Shown piece by piece: positions 37,802 through 50,584 of a stretch of 64,000 nucleotides of DNA. Origin of the DNA: Tubiluchus corallicola (taxonomy: Eukaryota; Priapulida; Priapulimorpha; Priapulimorphida; Tubiluchidae); assembly GCA_030141605.1 (NCBI GenBank), contig JAQGDQ010000101.1:392919-456918 (forward strand), read 5' to 3'. The notes under the pieces are model-generated. The model saw nothing but the letters and a program-made list of their open reading frames with translations. It made no database searches and was not told the DNA's origin. Numbering within the stretch: the stretch's first letter is position 1; every line of letters starts with the position of its first letter. Position numbers and translations under genes: made by a program.

Positions 37802-40800
37802 TCATTCACTTACTTGTTTGACTGGTGACATTTTATCACCAACAATGCTGCCGCTCTCACACAGTTCGTGAATGCAGACCCCACACCAAGCAACACCTGC
37901 GCCAGCTCTAGACGTACTGATATTCGCTACTGGTTCCCAACTAAAATAAGGTAATTACGTTGAAACTAAAACAGAAAGTTAAGCCTACATTACAAAGCTA
38001 AAATGCAACCCATCACAGGCAGTAGTAAAATTGATTCTATAATGTGTGTAGTTAACTCCTTTTTTAACAGTATTTGGGTAGTCAGGATATATCTCTTCAA
38101 GAAGCACTAGCTAAGATTAGCAAAAACGGATTCTCGTTGTTGATAAAATCATTGTCGAACCTGATCCTAGCAACGACTGCATGATAAAAGTTAAAATACA
38201 ACAGCTATTCCAGAAAAGACTCGCAGATGCAGCACCCATTTATCATTATGTAGTCACACCCCTTAATTCATCTATTTAAGGTTTCACGGCTTCCAAAGGG
38301 CAAAAGACAAGAATGAAATCACGTTCTATTATTTATCCTTGTCTTTTTCCCTTTAATTTTGTTTTTAAACCATTTCAAATTAATTAGATGCCATGTTTCA
38401 AATGACTGATAGCATGTTGTTGAAATACTTCGCACTTTAGTTAAGTCAGAAACATTTCCTTGCAAATATTAGTATCACTACTTGTATACGTAAAACATAA
38501 TTCTATGATTAGTGATGATATATGAACACATGCAAAATGCCGTACCACCCAGTATCAGGATTGTAACATTCAACCCCATCCAAGTATTTTACCCCATCAT
38601 GGCCACCAACTGCATAAATTTTTCCAGCAAGCGTAGCGACGCCGACACCCCCGCGAGCGCAAGACATGGGTGTCATTTCTGTCCAAGAATTTGTATCTGG
38701 ATCGTAACACTCTACCGAAGCGAGGGGTGCATTATCGTCAAACCCACCTGGAAAGAAGAAAGAAACGATATGATCTAGAGAACAAAAAAAGTTGGCTGGA
38801 AGCAGTAGTACAGTCACTCGTACATGTTTATTTTTGTACATGAAAATGTGACACAAACAAGGAAATTACTGACTTTAATTAAGGTTAAAAACTAAATGAT
38901 AACTCTAACAGCTTGTGAATGAGCAATTTGAAGCAGGTAATTATACAGGGAATCATACATCTATTTACCAACCAGAATCGCACTGCTTAACTTTGATTAA
39001 TGAATATTGTAAATATTCAACTATTCCTCTAACTTTTTATGCTCAGTGCTCATGAACGTCACAAAATTTTTATCTCCATTTCCTGCGGTATAGTTGCACA
39101 AGAAGACACCACTTTAATAAAATGGAATGACAGACAAAAACATTAAAAAATACAAATGAGATCTGACAGATGGTATTAAAAATGAACAGCACAATATATC
39201 GACTTACCTAGCACATATAAATTCCTATTTAGGACTGTTACTCCCGCTCCAGCTCTCCTCGTTCTCATTGGTGCAATCATCGTCCACTTATTCAGATGTG
39301 GATCATAGCATTCGCAAGAATTTAGCGAAGAGGTACCATCATTTCCTCCGCAAGCATAAAGTAAACCCTGTGAAATATCAATCAAAGTTAAGAGATATAT
39401 AATAAAAAATTCTAAAACTGAATTCACTTTTAACAAATTTAAAAACACGCTGCAAAGCTGATGAAGTATGCATATCAATATAATTTATATAATTCAAATA
39501 AATAGTCTACACAGTTTATTGATTGTTAGCATGACAACATATTGCAGAAAGTACAACCCATATAATTATAATTAATCTGTAATTAACGTTATAATAGACA
39601 TGAGATGGTTAGTGGAGTAATCAAGGTGTGCCAGAGACTAAAGTTCAGTAATTTCGAGGTTAGGCAGGAATGATTGTCAGGTTCAATCCTCACTCTGGGA
39701 AGTTTCACTCACTGTACTGATTCACCCTTGTTTACTTTGTTCAAGGATGATTCTGCCAATTCATTGTTTTGTGACAATAATTCAAATTCTCTGCCGGACC
39801 TACAATCTGCATAAAATAGGCCTTGTCACTGAGTGGAAGTTTCCGCTTTGTGGAATGCCAAACGTACAAAAAGTATGTATACTGTAAACCCAAGCGAAAA
39901 AAGCTAATAAGTAGGGAGGCTCAAAGAACAAGAAACCATACTACAATATTTATAACATAGTAACATATTTATTTAAAAAAACAGATAGAACTGCATATAT
40001 CAAATGTCACATTTAGCAAAATAACTGGCATACACCAATATATATATAAATACTGCTGAACACTAAGCATTAGTGATGGGACATCGACTGCATTTTCATA
40101 ATTGATTAATCGGATACAAAACTGATTTGATAATCAATCATAAGCAGTTTTCCAGGCTATTTTACGAGAAAGTAGATGCACATGAAAACTATGTCTTTGT
40201 GCTTGTTGTGAGAAATCTTCTTGTCTACATAGCGATACCAACAAGCTAAGCTATTACACAAAAGGTGTGCAACATTACTTCATTTTAATGCAGATGGCTA
40301 TACTGTCATGTAGTTTTGTGGAAATTGCAAATAATTTCAGCAGCTGCAAAAATAATCGATGGCCGAAAATCGAAAAGAAAGCCCAAATCATCTATACCTT
40401 GAACTGTGGTTAATTTGCTTCACTGCCTATGTAAAAAAAGTGGTGAAAATAATGTGAGAACAATGGTGACTATGCATACTTTATTATGTAAAGATACTTT
40501 GGTGACGAATTTATTTACATTATAAGCTACTTATAATAAAAATGCTTCTTTGTACGGGCAATTTTGTATGGACATAATTTAAAACGCAAAGCAATAATAA
40601 AATTTGTAAAACAGACCTTTAATGCCGTCACACCAACTCCACCACGTGGATAATTCATGGGTGCTACAAAGCTCCACTGGTCAGATTGCATGTCATAGCG
40701 TTCCACAGCGCTGTAACACTGATTGTCATCTAAACCACCAACAGCATATATTGGACCACCGAGACAGCCAACAGCAATGCCTCTTCTAGGAACACAAAAA

Positions 40801-43800
40801 TACTATTACAGTTAAGACATTGCTTAATTAGGAGTCCTTATCAAACTGGATTCCGAATTTCAAAGGCATGTAAGATTTGGACTGTTTTCCATTAACAAAT
40901 CAATCTTCTGTAAATAACTATACAAATGTTCATAGTGTACTGAGAGTAGCTGTTAAGCTGAATTATAATTTTTACCGCTGACTAGCCATTGATGCAAGAG
41001 CTTTCCAACTTCCTGTACAAGGATCAAAAACCTCCGCACTACTAAGATGCTGTTTGCCATCATGACCGCCTATTGCATATAACCTTCCTAAAATGCCGTT
41101 ACAAGAAAAGTTAATATCACTGCAGTTTCATTACTCATGTAGCACTGTTCAAATGGCTAATAAAATCCTAATAAAAGCACAATGTTTGTTTATCAGTTTA
41201 AAATAAAAAAGTTCAGTAATTAACCAGAAGATTGTGGACAGGTCACAGATGAGTGCAGTAAGTAATGACCTCAGGAGGAAGAAATGTAACTGGACTGCAC
41301 ACACGCTGCAGAGAAAAGGTTAAAGGAATTGTTTGGGGGAGATCGACAACATGGAAAAGGACAGTGGAGATAAAGATGTGAAGTATGGGTGGAAAACTTG
41401 AAGGTTTGGAGATGCAAAAGACAGGACGGTTCAGTATTAAGCATGTCTTGATGTAGAAAAAACTAAGACTAAGTAAGTCGGTAAAACTAAGCAAGATATA
41501 AGTTGTAAGATCTACGAAAAGCCAACACCTAACTAAATGGGCCAGAAATTTATAATCCTTATGTTAAAAAACAGAAAGTTCTATTCCTATTTCTTTATTA
41601 TGATTTTCTCAATGTTTGGAACAACAACTTTTTCCCACCTATCTTATCTTCTTCTCATCTTTCTTATACTTCGCACAGACAAGCAATTTTCAGTTGCACA
41701 ACCAAATGTTGCAATATCTGGTATTTATAATCCTTAATGACAAAAAACAGAAAGTCTTCTTCCCATTTCTTTATTGTGTGATTTTCTCAATGTTTGGAAC
41801 ATCAACTTTTTTCTCATCTATCTTATCGTTCTCTCATTTTTTATACTTTGCACAGACAAGAATTTTTAGTTGTATAACCAAAAGTTGCAATATCTGGAAA
41901 TAACTGCAGACATATGTAATTTAAAATTGTACAACTCTATCTGAAGACAATAATTAAGCGTAACAAGATGGCAGTGTCTTATTAAGAGGCACCATTAAAC
42001 ATACAAAAGAAAGATGCCTTTGATACCTTCTTTATAGAGAATTGATGACTAATGCAGAAACTAAAGACCAAAATATAAAGTTTTGAAAGTGAACAGCATG
42101 CAATCACGTCTCAGTACAATCAGCACATTTCTGCTGCCCACTGCTGATTTTGTTTCCTACTACTGCACAAAAATGATTAGACACCGCTCGCAATTATACT
42201 CCTTGCGTGTCAATTGGACTAGCCTTACAAAGAAAGCCAGGAAATATACGAACTGTAAATTGTACAAAATTTGCATGACTAAATGATTGAATCTTTTCAC
42301 GTGAACTGATATTGCTAAAAGTCGTTTCCTGAGATAATGTTTTGTTCTTCATTTGATATGTCGAGCTAGGTATTGTATAGCCCAATAATACATAGTTTAT
42401 CAAAACTATTGGACTCCTCCGATAATAACTAAAGAATTTATTCAGATAAGCCGTCACAGAACTTACAAAATTGCCCTTTCAGTAATCACTGGCTAGTTAT
42501 TGGGTGCGAATCCAACATTTTCGGTGTCTATTTATCTCTTTATGAATTAATAGTGCGCAAATACATGCAACCGCTTCAAGCTCCTTTGCGTCAGTTGCGC
42601 CATTTTAAATTGCATGTCTGCGCAGGGCCTTAACCTAGTTTTGCAGCATCTACACGTTATATCATCTAGATTTTAAATGAATGAGTACGACGTCAGATAA
42701 ATAGCGTCACAAATCTGGTTACGATGAAGAATGAGCGCGACAAAGCTTGGAGTATGACTTTAAATGGATTTTAATAAATACATGAGTTTATCACAATTTT
42801 ATTTTTCGAAACTTTCTAACAATTTCCTCAAATATTAAAATACGTTCAACTTAAGGAGAGACTTGGTTTTTGCTTTAATTAGTATATTGCCAGTTGCAGT
42901 TGGGCAGAAGAGTATGAACTACGATTTATGGCCAAACATTCACATGCTAGTACATGGACTATTTTAAACAAGTTTGTATCTTTTAATAAATAGAATAGTC
43001 AGCCCAGCTAATGTCATTATAATAATAGCAGCAGCAACATGAATTAAGCCATAGCCTTTGTAAAAAAGTGGCGAGAATTCAATTTTCTCATTATAGAGCC
43101 CTACATATTATTCTGATCAAGTTGACTTAGTTAAACATCAAATGTACAGCTGATTTAGTTAAAGTTTAGAAATTTAATTAATAAGCATAAGGCTAACAGT
43201 CTAGTGTGATCCATATTTCTACCAACTCAAAGAAAAAGTAAAAAATTTGAAACGACGCTAGACCTAAATACACACAGTCTAACTGCCTAAAGTGTAGAAA
43301 AAGCTATGGGAAAAATGAAAAGAAGTTGGTTTAAGTTTAGAACAACATATTTTAGTTGATCACTTATTCACCTCCTGCAGCTACGACACCAACATGTCTT
43401 CTCCGACTGCTCATGTCCGTAACTTTTAACCAAGTATTTTGTCGTTGATCATAACACTCAATTGTCCGAAAAGGATCGCCAGATGCTCCTCGACCACCAA
43501 CACAAAACACTACACCTGCAAAATCAAATGATATGGCATAATAGTTAATGCTGGACTTGGTATAGCATTATTAATAGAAAACAGCACCCAGTCAGGAATG
43601 GCCAATACTGATCATGCAGTTAGCAATCGGGCTCGATCATAGGTGCTTCTCGATTGTCTAACATCGGTAGGGGGAAACGTAAAAAAAATTGGGACACGCT
43701 TAACTCACCAACTGTGTTCAAGAAGTAGATTCAACATACATGTACATAATACTAAATTGTGTTTTTAGTTATTTGTTGAATTGTCTTTAACAATGTTTAA

Positions 43801-46800
43801 AGTCAAAGTCTTCTGTTTTCTATTGCAATACGATGATAAATTTCAAATTAGTAAAATGTGAAAGAGCCATGTTTACATCAGCGTAATCCCAAAGGCCACA
43901 GTGGGTGGTTGGGTCATAAAAATTAATTACAGTGTACATTTTGCTTCATATACTAAAATCAAACATGATTTAAAGAGTTTCGATGAACTATTTAAAAATG
44001 ATAACTGATATTTTTGTGAGTTATGAATTTGGTTAATAGGAAGCTGGAAAAAAGTATGTACCCGAGTGGTAGTAATTTCCACTTTTTCTGTTGTTTACTT
44101 TAAACACAGTGAGGCAGCTTCTTGTAACTAGCACTTGCTACATATTTGCTAATTTGCATACAGCACGGTTTAGCTAGTAATTCATGCAGACTAGCATTAA
44201 CATTTTTCTTTAAAAAGAGAAACTACATCTAGGTTATCTTATATTTTTTAGGAAGAAAAACTTTCAGATTTTTTTTCTATGTTCCGTCTAATTCCCAGTA
44301 TTAAACAGTTTATTAATTTCATTGGCCTAATTGTTGTTTCAAAATAAATATCAAGTACATAGATAAAAAAAGAGTATAGAGAAAGAGTGGCAAAAGAAAC
44401 CATACAGATTAGCAAATCGGGCACGCTACGAGTTAATAATAGAAAAATTTCTAGCAACAAATTAAACTGAGGACAAAATCAGCAACTGTCAAATTGAAAA
44501 GATATAACCCTAAAATCATAACCAGCAAACAAGTCAAACTAGTTTTATGTAAGGCATGTGATATCTCAAGCTACAGTAATTTATAAAAGTATCTGGAATA
44601 ATCGGCAATAGGGCATGATCAGATGTCAGTGTTGGGTAGACAGCTAGGGATGCACCAAATATTTGGATTGCAGAATTTTTCCCCGAATATCAGCATAAAA
44701 CTTCCTTGAACGTTCGGTATACTAAACATACTTTTTTAATAATTGTCACATACGAAAAAAAGTACATTACACAAACCGAATATCTGCTTAATACTTACAA
44801 AAAATTATCCTAAAAAAAGCTGACAGTAAACAGCAAATATGATACAGCAACCAACATTTTGCTTTCGGTTTCTGCATGATAACTCGAAGACTGGGATGCG
44901 TCAAAACACAAGTAGCATTAAAACACAATAGCGTGGCGGTGCTGTACTTGCTTATGCATTGCGATATACATGAATGAAAATTCAAGATAGTGGAGAACTA
45001 CAATAATGCTACATTGTAGTTTTGCTCAAACAAAACATGTTGAAGGTTGAAAGTGCAAGACTTGGGGTATGTAATAAATATTTAATACTTTACTACAATA
45101 ACCACTAAATAAAAACACAGATTTAGTTATCAGAACAATTTAACACAGCTCACAATCACCACTAAATTAACACATTTTAAATATTGCAAAGTTTATAATT
45201 CCTTTCAGTTGGAATGTTTCACATTTCCATTAATATTAAAAGAAAATTTGGTTCGCCTTTGGCAAAAAATTTGGTTTGGTTTCGGTTCCGTATTCCAATT
45301 CAACTTGATATTTTATTCTAATTCGGTTCAGTAACATGGCCGATCATTTGGTCAATGCTTCAGTAAGGTGGCACCCAATCATTAAAAATTCGGCTTCGGT
45401 TCCGGTTGATGAAAATATACTCCGTGCATGTCTCCTATAGACAGCAATAATCGGGATTGGAGTCGGATCAGGATTTTCTAAGATCTGCCATCACTGTATC
45501 CATTTCTAGCACTGTATCCTAGCACAAACTAATCTAAAATATGAATTATGAATTGTTTTTTAAGAATTATTACTGTGGAATCTTAATGTCATTGGTTTTT
45601 CATTGTTGCATGCTTGACATCCATTCAAACTTATAGGCAACAGCATCTTCATCTCTGAAATACAGAACTGGCAAGGTTTTTTTCTATAAAAAGTTACAAG
45701 TTTATACCTGCATAGCTTTTTCTGGGTTTTGTCCGAATAGATTTGCGTGGAGTTGAGAGAATGCCAGACAGGTAAAGTTGATAATTCTTTGCTTCGTCTA
45801 AGTAATCTCTGCAGGTAAGGTCTTTTTTCAATAATTCACAAGTATCTACCTATCATAAAAAAACTGAAATGTCTATTAAAGTGCAACATGTTGTTCACTT
45901 GTTGTTATGTTCACTTGATCAAAGTTACAAACTGGATGTTATTAATGTCAATACATAGGTGATACAAATTACAAAATATACTTTATTATATGTTTATAGT
46001 TTCTCACTTTGTAATGTAGAATAAATCCTCACTTAACGACGCTAATGCATTCCAGTAGAATACAACCTTAAGCAAAATGTCGTTAAATGAAACAAAGACT
46101 TCCATAAAATGTAATGTAAAAGAATTGAGATATGTTCCAGAGGCAAAAATCAATGCTACTTAATTCATATAAATTAAACATTTTATGAGTTTTATTCATA
46201 TTTACCCTGATTAATTTCTTTCTGCTTGCCTGAGACTACTCATCTTTCTTAGCAGTACCTAGCTAGCATTAACGTTGAAGCCCTAGCAATGCAGTTGAAC
46301 ACTGCACAGTAAACGCCAAGCCCTAGTGAGGCATTAAGACAATTTCGTCCAGGTACTGGCTGCTGTAGCAACAGATTGCTCCTTGGCGCCCGCAAATAGA
46401 TTTGCTTTATACAAGTGGCTAGCAGTCAGTTGGGAAGTGAAAATATAAATAATAATTGCATTGTTTGTAGTGCGTTTTTAGAACAGAATAAAGGCAACAG
46501 ATACTGTTTTAATGCTTCAATTTGGGTAAAAATGTTGTTGGTAAAAAAGGCCTCAAGTGAGCAAAGTATAAAAATTGTTGCTAAAATGAAACATGATTCG
46601 TTAAGTGAAAAAAGGTGTGAAATGTTTAGCATCATTAAGACAAAACATCGCCAAACGGGGAGTCATTAAGCAAGAATTGACTGTACCTTTGTATGTTCCC
46701 TGCCCTTCAAAATTGCAGATAATTTAGTAATCTGACTTTGCAAATAAGGTTACTAACATTTATTGTCATTTACTAAACCAGTACTGTAAAAAAATGTTTA

Positions 46801-47513
46801 CATACAACTTGCATCAAGTATGCTGCAGGAACTAAAGGCATTCGCACATTTTCCATTACAAGAGACAAAAACTTTTTTCTTGAGTTCACGTCGTGTGACA
46901 CCCAACGCATTACAGCCTCGTAAACTTCTACTTCAGACGATGTGTTTAGGTCATCCGAATGAATGATATGAGATAAGTGAGCTGGTGAAATATTAAGAAA
47001 CTCGTTACTATGAACAACTTTGTGAAAGTTTTCAAATGTGAAGCTATCAGCAGTTGCCACAAGATCTGTATGATTGTGTTGTTCAGCAAATGAACGAATG
47101 CCTAGGCAGTTTGTCGGATGGAGATGATTCTTCATAAAGAGTGCACAGGCAGTGCACACAGCACCCAGTTGAAGTATAGATGAAGCATAAAAAACAGATT
47201 GCACATTATCAACACTGAGAAGAATTCTGCCAGTATAAGCAAACTCGACCAATTTCTCTATTGCTGCTTCGTCTATGTCTTGAATCACAATACATTTTTT
47301 GCTGCATTCCGACATTTGCGAGGTAAACATTGCTAAAAAGTAGCGACTGCAACAGGCAAGTACAACACGATGACATGATATCGTCTTTAGGCCTACTTGC
47401 AGTGATACGTCACATAATTGCTCAGATTTGTAAAATTCATATAATGTCTTAAATGCGTCCTGCCAAAAACTTTTATCTTCATACAAGTAATGTGATGCCT
47501 CGGCGTCAACCAT
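37802..47513 (-). CDS. KLHL8: Kelch-like protein 8 (BTB-BACK-Kelch), Cul3 adaptor
   Basis: Predicted substrate receptor of a cullin-3 RING ubiquitin ligase, complete at 590 residues (human KLHL8 has 620). Coding exons: 47513-46806, 45849-45708, 43515-43372, 41087-40976, 40785-40617, 39367-39208, 38747-38549, 37940-37802. Every junction keeps phase. Exon 1 alone encodes the BTB domain (LCDVSLQVG, then FAYTG) and BACK domain (HLHPTNCLGIRSFAEQHN). The linker holds CRDYLDEAKNYQLYLS. Six Kelch blades follow from about residue 286, with the doublets VGGRG, IGGHDG, VGGLDD, CGGNDG, LGGFDD and VGGHDG. The order GGRGASGDPF, GGLDDN and GGFDDN matches KLHL8 rather than other KLHL proteins, as recalled from the family. 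The third blade linker has RRRHVG and the last exon ends GAGVAWCGVC. The final exon closes at a TGA, but a perfect donor (CAA|GTAAGTGA) lies nine bases before it, so an alternative longer C-terminus is possible. Confidence 0.95.
39600..39890 (+). mobile_element. tRNA-derived SINE candidate in a KLHL8 intron
   Basis: A segment near 39608-39710 contains GGTTCAATCC, an exact match to the Pol III B box, preceded by an A-box-like GTTAGTGGAGTAATCAAGG about 80 bp upstream. A non-tRNA body follows (TGTTCAAGGATGATTCTGCC). The arrangement fits a SINE; boundaries and target duplication are not clear. Confidence 0.5.
41548..41898. repeat. 175-bp tandem duplication in a KLHL8 intron
   Basis: Two copies begin ATTTATAATCCTT at 41548 and 41723 and end GTTGCAATATCTGG. 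They differ at scattered bases and by small indels, so the duplication is older than the 48-bp and 171-bp ones elsewhere in the window. Confidence 0.9.
43516..45707 (-). other. KLHL8 intron 2
   Basis: Intron of about 2.2 kb between the linker exon and the first Kelch-blade exon, phase 1. It hosts the 793-bp hAT element at 44645-45437. The rest is AT-rich without recognisable content. Confidence 0.85.
44645..45437. mobile_element. non-autonomous hAT element with perfect 8-bp target duplication
   Basis: The element is flanked by exact TAGACAGC copies at 44637-44644 and 45438-45445. The left end reads TAGGGATGCACCAAATATTT; the right end in reverse complement reads TAGGAGACATGCACGGAG. Subterminal GAACCGAAxCCGAA-type repeats are typical of this hAT style. 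No transposase frame was found. It lies within KLHL8 intron 2. Confidence 0.9.
46019..46683. mobile_element. Tigger/pogo-like MITE (665 bp)
   Basis: TA flanks both ends (46017-46018 and 46684-46685). The left end reads GAATAAATCCTCACTTAACG and the right end, in reverse complement, CAGTCAATTCTTGCTTAATG. A second CGTTAA motif lies subterminally on both sides. It occupies most of KLHL8 intron 1. No intact transposase is visible. Confidence 0.7.
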
Positions 47514-47639
47514 CGCTAACTTTTTTGTAAATTAAGAACGATTCTCCTTACATTTTCTCACATTTTTCGAGATCAGCAACAAACATCAATACCACAAACC
47601 TTCGCAAAATCGTTGTAATAAATTTTCAATTTCATTTTA

Positions 47640-48180
47640 TTGCACAAACGCACTAGTGTATCATGGTAAAAAGTTACAATTACAAAAAAAATCAAAGTAC
47701 AAGAACAAATAAAAAATATAACAAATACAATTACGCAACGCTGCAAAAACATGAGTTTTACAACTTAATTAATTTCAGTTCAGTTCAATTTATATTTAAG
47801 ACACAAGACTTTTATTTCACACATAACAAGATGTACAGATTGTAGACAGTTGACAAGTAAATGTTTAAATAGTGTGGGAAAAGGGAACGACCATTTCACA
47901 AATACATCATGGAAAAAATCATGAAAAATCTGAGTATCATGGAAAAAATTACAATTAAGAATAAAAAATCAAAGTACAAGAAATACAAAATATAACAAAT
48001 ACAATTATGCAATGTTACAAAAACGTGGGTTTGTACAATTTAGTTGAATAGCCTACTTAAATATAATAAGAAATTATGTGCTGTTATCTAATAATACTTT
48101 ATGCTACAACTACAAAGAATTAGTAAAAACACAAAACCTAAAGAATTAAAATAATCATATTCGAGATTAAATTACATAAT
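47640..48180 (-). repeat. AT-rich interspersed repeat, copy 1
   Basis: The segment ATCATGGTAAAAAGTTACAA, then AAATCAAAGTACAAGAA and TATAACAAATACAATTA, recurs with variation at 47920-48030 and again at about 62290-62420. A following segment (AATAGCCTACTTAAAT, AATTATGTGC, CAAAGAATTAG) also recurs at 62810-63030. An AATTGAACTGAACTGA-like motif on the minus strand near 47776-47792 resembles a LINE 3' tail, so this may be a LINE 3' UTR family. Confidence 0.7.
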
Positions 48181-48870
48181 CACAGCACAAGGTTTATCCA
48201 GCACTCACAGATTACCACAAGATATAACTGCCTTTTTTATCACTTTCGTTTAAGTAGTTTCCAAAGTGAATAAGGTCTTTTGGGTTTGTACTTAGGAAAA
48301 GCCACATTACTGAGTATAAATTACCTTTTTGTATAGTTTAGATTATATATATCAAAGTAGTGTTTGCACAAAGCGAAACGAAACAATAAAACCACTACTA
48401 TAGTGGATGTTACATTCTCAGGGTCTCTGTCAAAAGCAGGCAATGCAAAATAATGGAACTGTGATTTTACAGCAACTGTTCGCGTGTTTGAGCTTATAAT
48501 AGTAATAAATAGCTTTCTTTGTAAACAAAAAAGAGGCGAAAAATAATTATCCAAAAAAAATGTTATCACAATAGGCAGTTCAGGCGGTTAGCAAATGCCT
48601 CTCTACCACAATAATTATGATAGTAGGCTAAAAGGACAAAGAAAAGTATAACTACTAATAGCGAGGCATCAGTAATAATAGCTAATACAGTAACGTTCAC
48701 AGTAACACTTTTTTGTTAAAATTTGTCAACTAATCTGCTCTCAAAGGATTTTTGTGCAGGTCGTTAGCTGTTACCACATAATTACTGAATATAGTAGTCC
48801 TTACTTCAAAAGTTGTAAGAGTACTAGCATATAAGAATGCCTTCAACGCACTCCCTCAGTGCATGTTTAA

Positions 48871-48930
48871 ATACCATACCATACCGTACCGTACAGTGCC
48901 GTGCCGTGCCGTACCGTACCATACCATACC
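48871..48930. repeat. pentanucleotide microsatellite, LINE tail
   Basis: Exactly twelve 5-bp units: ATACC three times, then GTACC, GTACA, three GTGCC, two GTACC and two ATACC. It directly abuts the 3' end of the minus-strand LINE, so in element orientation the tail is (GGTAT)n-like, as expected for CR1-group elements that end in short repeats. Confidence 0.9.
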
Positions 48931-48955
48931 ACCACTCTTAAAATATAAGAGTGGT
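48931..48955 (-). other. LINE 3'-terminal hairpin
   Basis: ACCACTCTTA and its exact reverse complement TAAGAGTGGT flank a 5-nt loop. It sits between the LINE 3' UTR and the pentanucleotide tail. In CR1/L2-type elements a 3' stem-loop like this is the template recognition site for the reverse transcriptase. Confidence 0.8.
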
Positions 48956-50560
48956 AGAGGTTAATCGAGCAAGCTCATTGTAACCCCCATATTTCGTATC
49001 TAAGTATCTATCCAGCTTGTTCTTGAACTTGTTCAGTGAAGAAGCTTTAGCAATTTCAGACGGGAGTTGATTCCACTCTGTAACCACTCTTTCTGTGAAA
49101 AAATATTTTCTTCAATTCAATTTAGCTCTGTATTTAAAATTTTTTAGAGAATGCCCCTGGTTCTGCCATGACTTACCTGTGTAAACATTTTTTTTCTTTC
49201 AATGCCACCTAACCAATGCATAATTTTATACGTTTGTATCAAATCTCCTCTATGTCTCCTCAACTCTAAGGTTGTAAGTGAACATTTTCTAAGCCTCTCT
49301 TGACCTGACATTTCCTCCATACCTTCAATCATGCTGGTCACCTTATGTTGCACACCCTCTAGAAGCTTAATGTCTTTTCTATAGTGGGGATTCCAAGCTT
49401 GTACACAATACTCTAATTTAGGTCTTACCAAGCTTTTGTACAATTTCATGATTGTCGTGATGTCTCTAGATGCAAACTGTCTCTTTATCATTCCTAATGT
49501 TTGATTAGCACTCTTCACCACATCAGCACACTGGCTTGCAGATTTCAAGTCATCAGTTACTGTCACACTCAAATCCTTTTCTTGTCCGATGGATGCCAAA
49601 TGTACTCCATTCATGTAATACTGTTTACCAGGGTTGTTGTATCCAAAGTGCATGACCTTGCATTTATCGACATTAAAAATCATCTGCCAATCCACATTCC
49701 ACCAGCATAACTCATCTAAATCACTTTGCAACTCACTAGCTTCATGTCCATATGGTACCCCCTCTATAAATTTTTGTGTCATTTGCAATTTTGATCAAAT
49801 TACTGTGCACAGATGCCTCAATATCATTGATGAAAATTACAAAAAGTAGTGGACCGAGAACAGACCCCTGTGGAACACCACTCTTGCCCTCTAGAAATGA
49901 TGACATGTGTTCATCAATAACTACTCTTTGTTTCCGCCCAGTCAACCAACACTTAATCCATTTGTCAACTGCCCCCGATAATGGTATACCATGTGCAGCA
50001 AGCTTCTTTAAAAGCCTTAGATGTGGTACTTTATCAAAGGCTTTGGCAAAGTCTAAGTAAATAGCATCAAGTGGCTTACCTTCATCGATGGCCAATGTAG
50101 CCTTGTATAAATCCATGTTGCAAGTCTCCTGCCAAAACTTGTTGTTCTAAGATTTAGAATCTAAATGTCCTACTATTCTTTCTTCCAACAGTTTCTCAAA
50201 TAACTTTACAGATCTGTGACATTAGGGATATTGGACGATAATTACTAGCAAAAATCTTACTTCCCTTTTGAATATTGGAGTCACATTGGCACATTTCCAA
50301 TCAGTAGGCACTGCTCCTAAATGTAAGCTCAAACTAAACAGCAAATACAGTGGTCTCGCCAAACACTCTCTCAAGAGTATATTTGTAGCAAAACCATCAG
50401 GTCCAGTGGCTTTATTCTTTTTAAGTCTACCTAACTCCAACATGACCCTTTCCTCAGTCACTGCACAATCTCGTAATAAAAACTCCCCGGACCCTCTGCA
50501 AATTTGCAGCGGCACTGGCACGTGATTAACATCCTCATCAGTATATTTTTACTCATAACA
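48931..50560 (-). mobile_element. 5'-truncated CR1-like LINE, inactive
   Basis: Three minus frames give parts of a reverse transcriptase. Residues of 50521-50222 include LKKNKATGPDGF and WKCANVTPIFK. Frame 50116-49742 has YLDFAKAFDKVPH, the GVPQGSVLGPLLF motif and then IANDTK where YADDTK is usual, so one catalytic Asp is Asn. Frame 49788-49144 carries the thumb region (YCVQAWNPHYRKD). Stops and frameshifts separate the parts, and the upstream endonuclease is missing. The 3' end keeps a perfect 10-bp hairpin (48931-48955). The copy is dead but fairly young. Confidence 0.93.
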
Positions 50561-50584
50561 CTGTTCAACAAATGGTTTAGGACT

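Noticed and set aside
40060-40390. Possible hAT left end (TAGTGATGGGACATCGA) in a KLHL8 intron
   Set aside because: No matching inverted right end or target duplication could be found.
49501-50060. Plus-strand frames of 69-94 codons
   Set aside because: They are antisense shadows of the minus-strand LINE reverse transcriptase.
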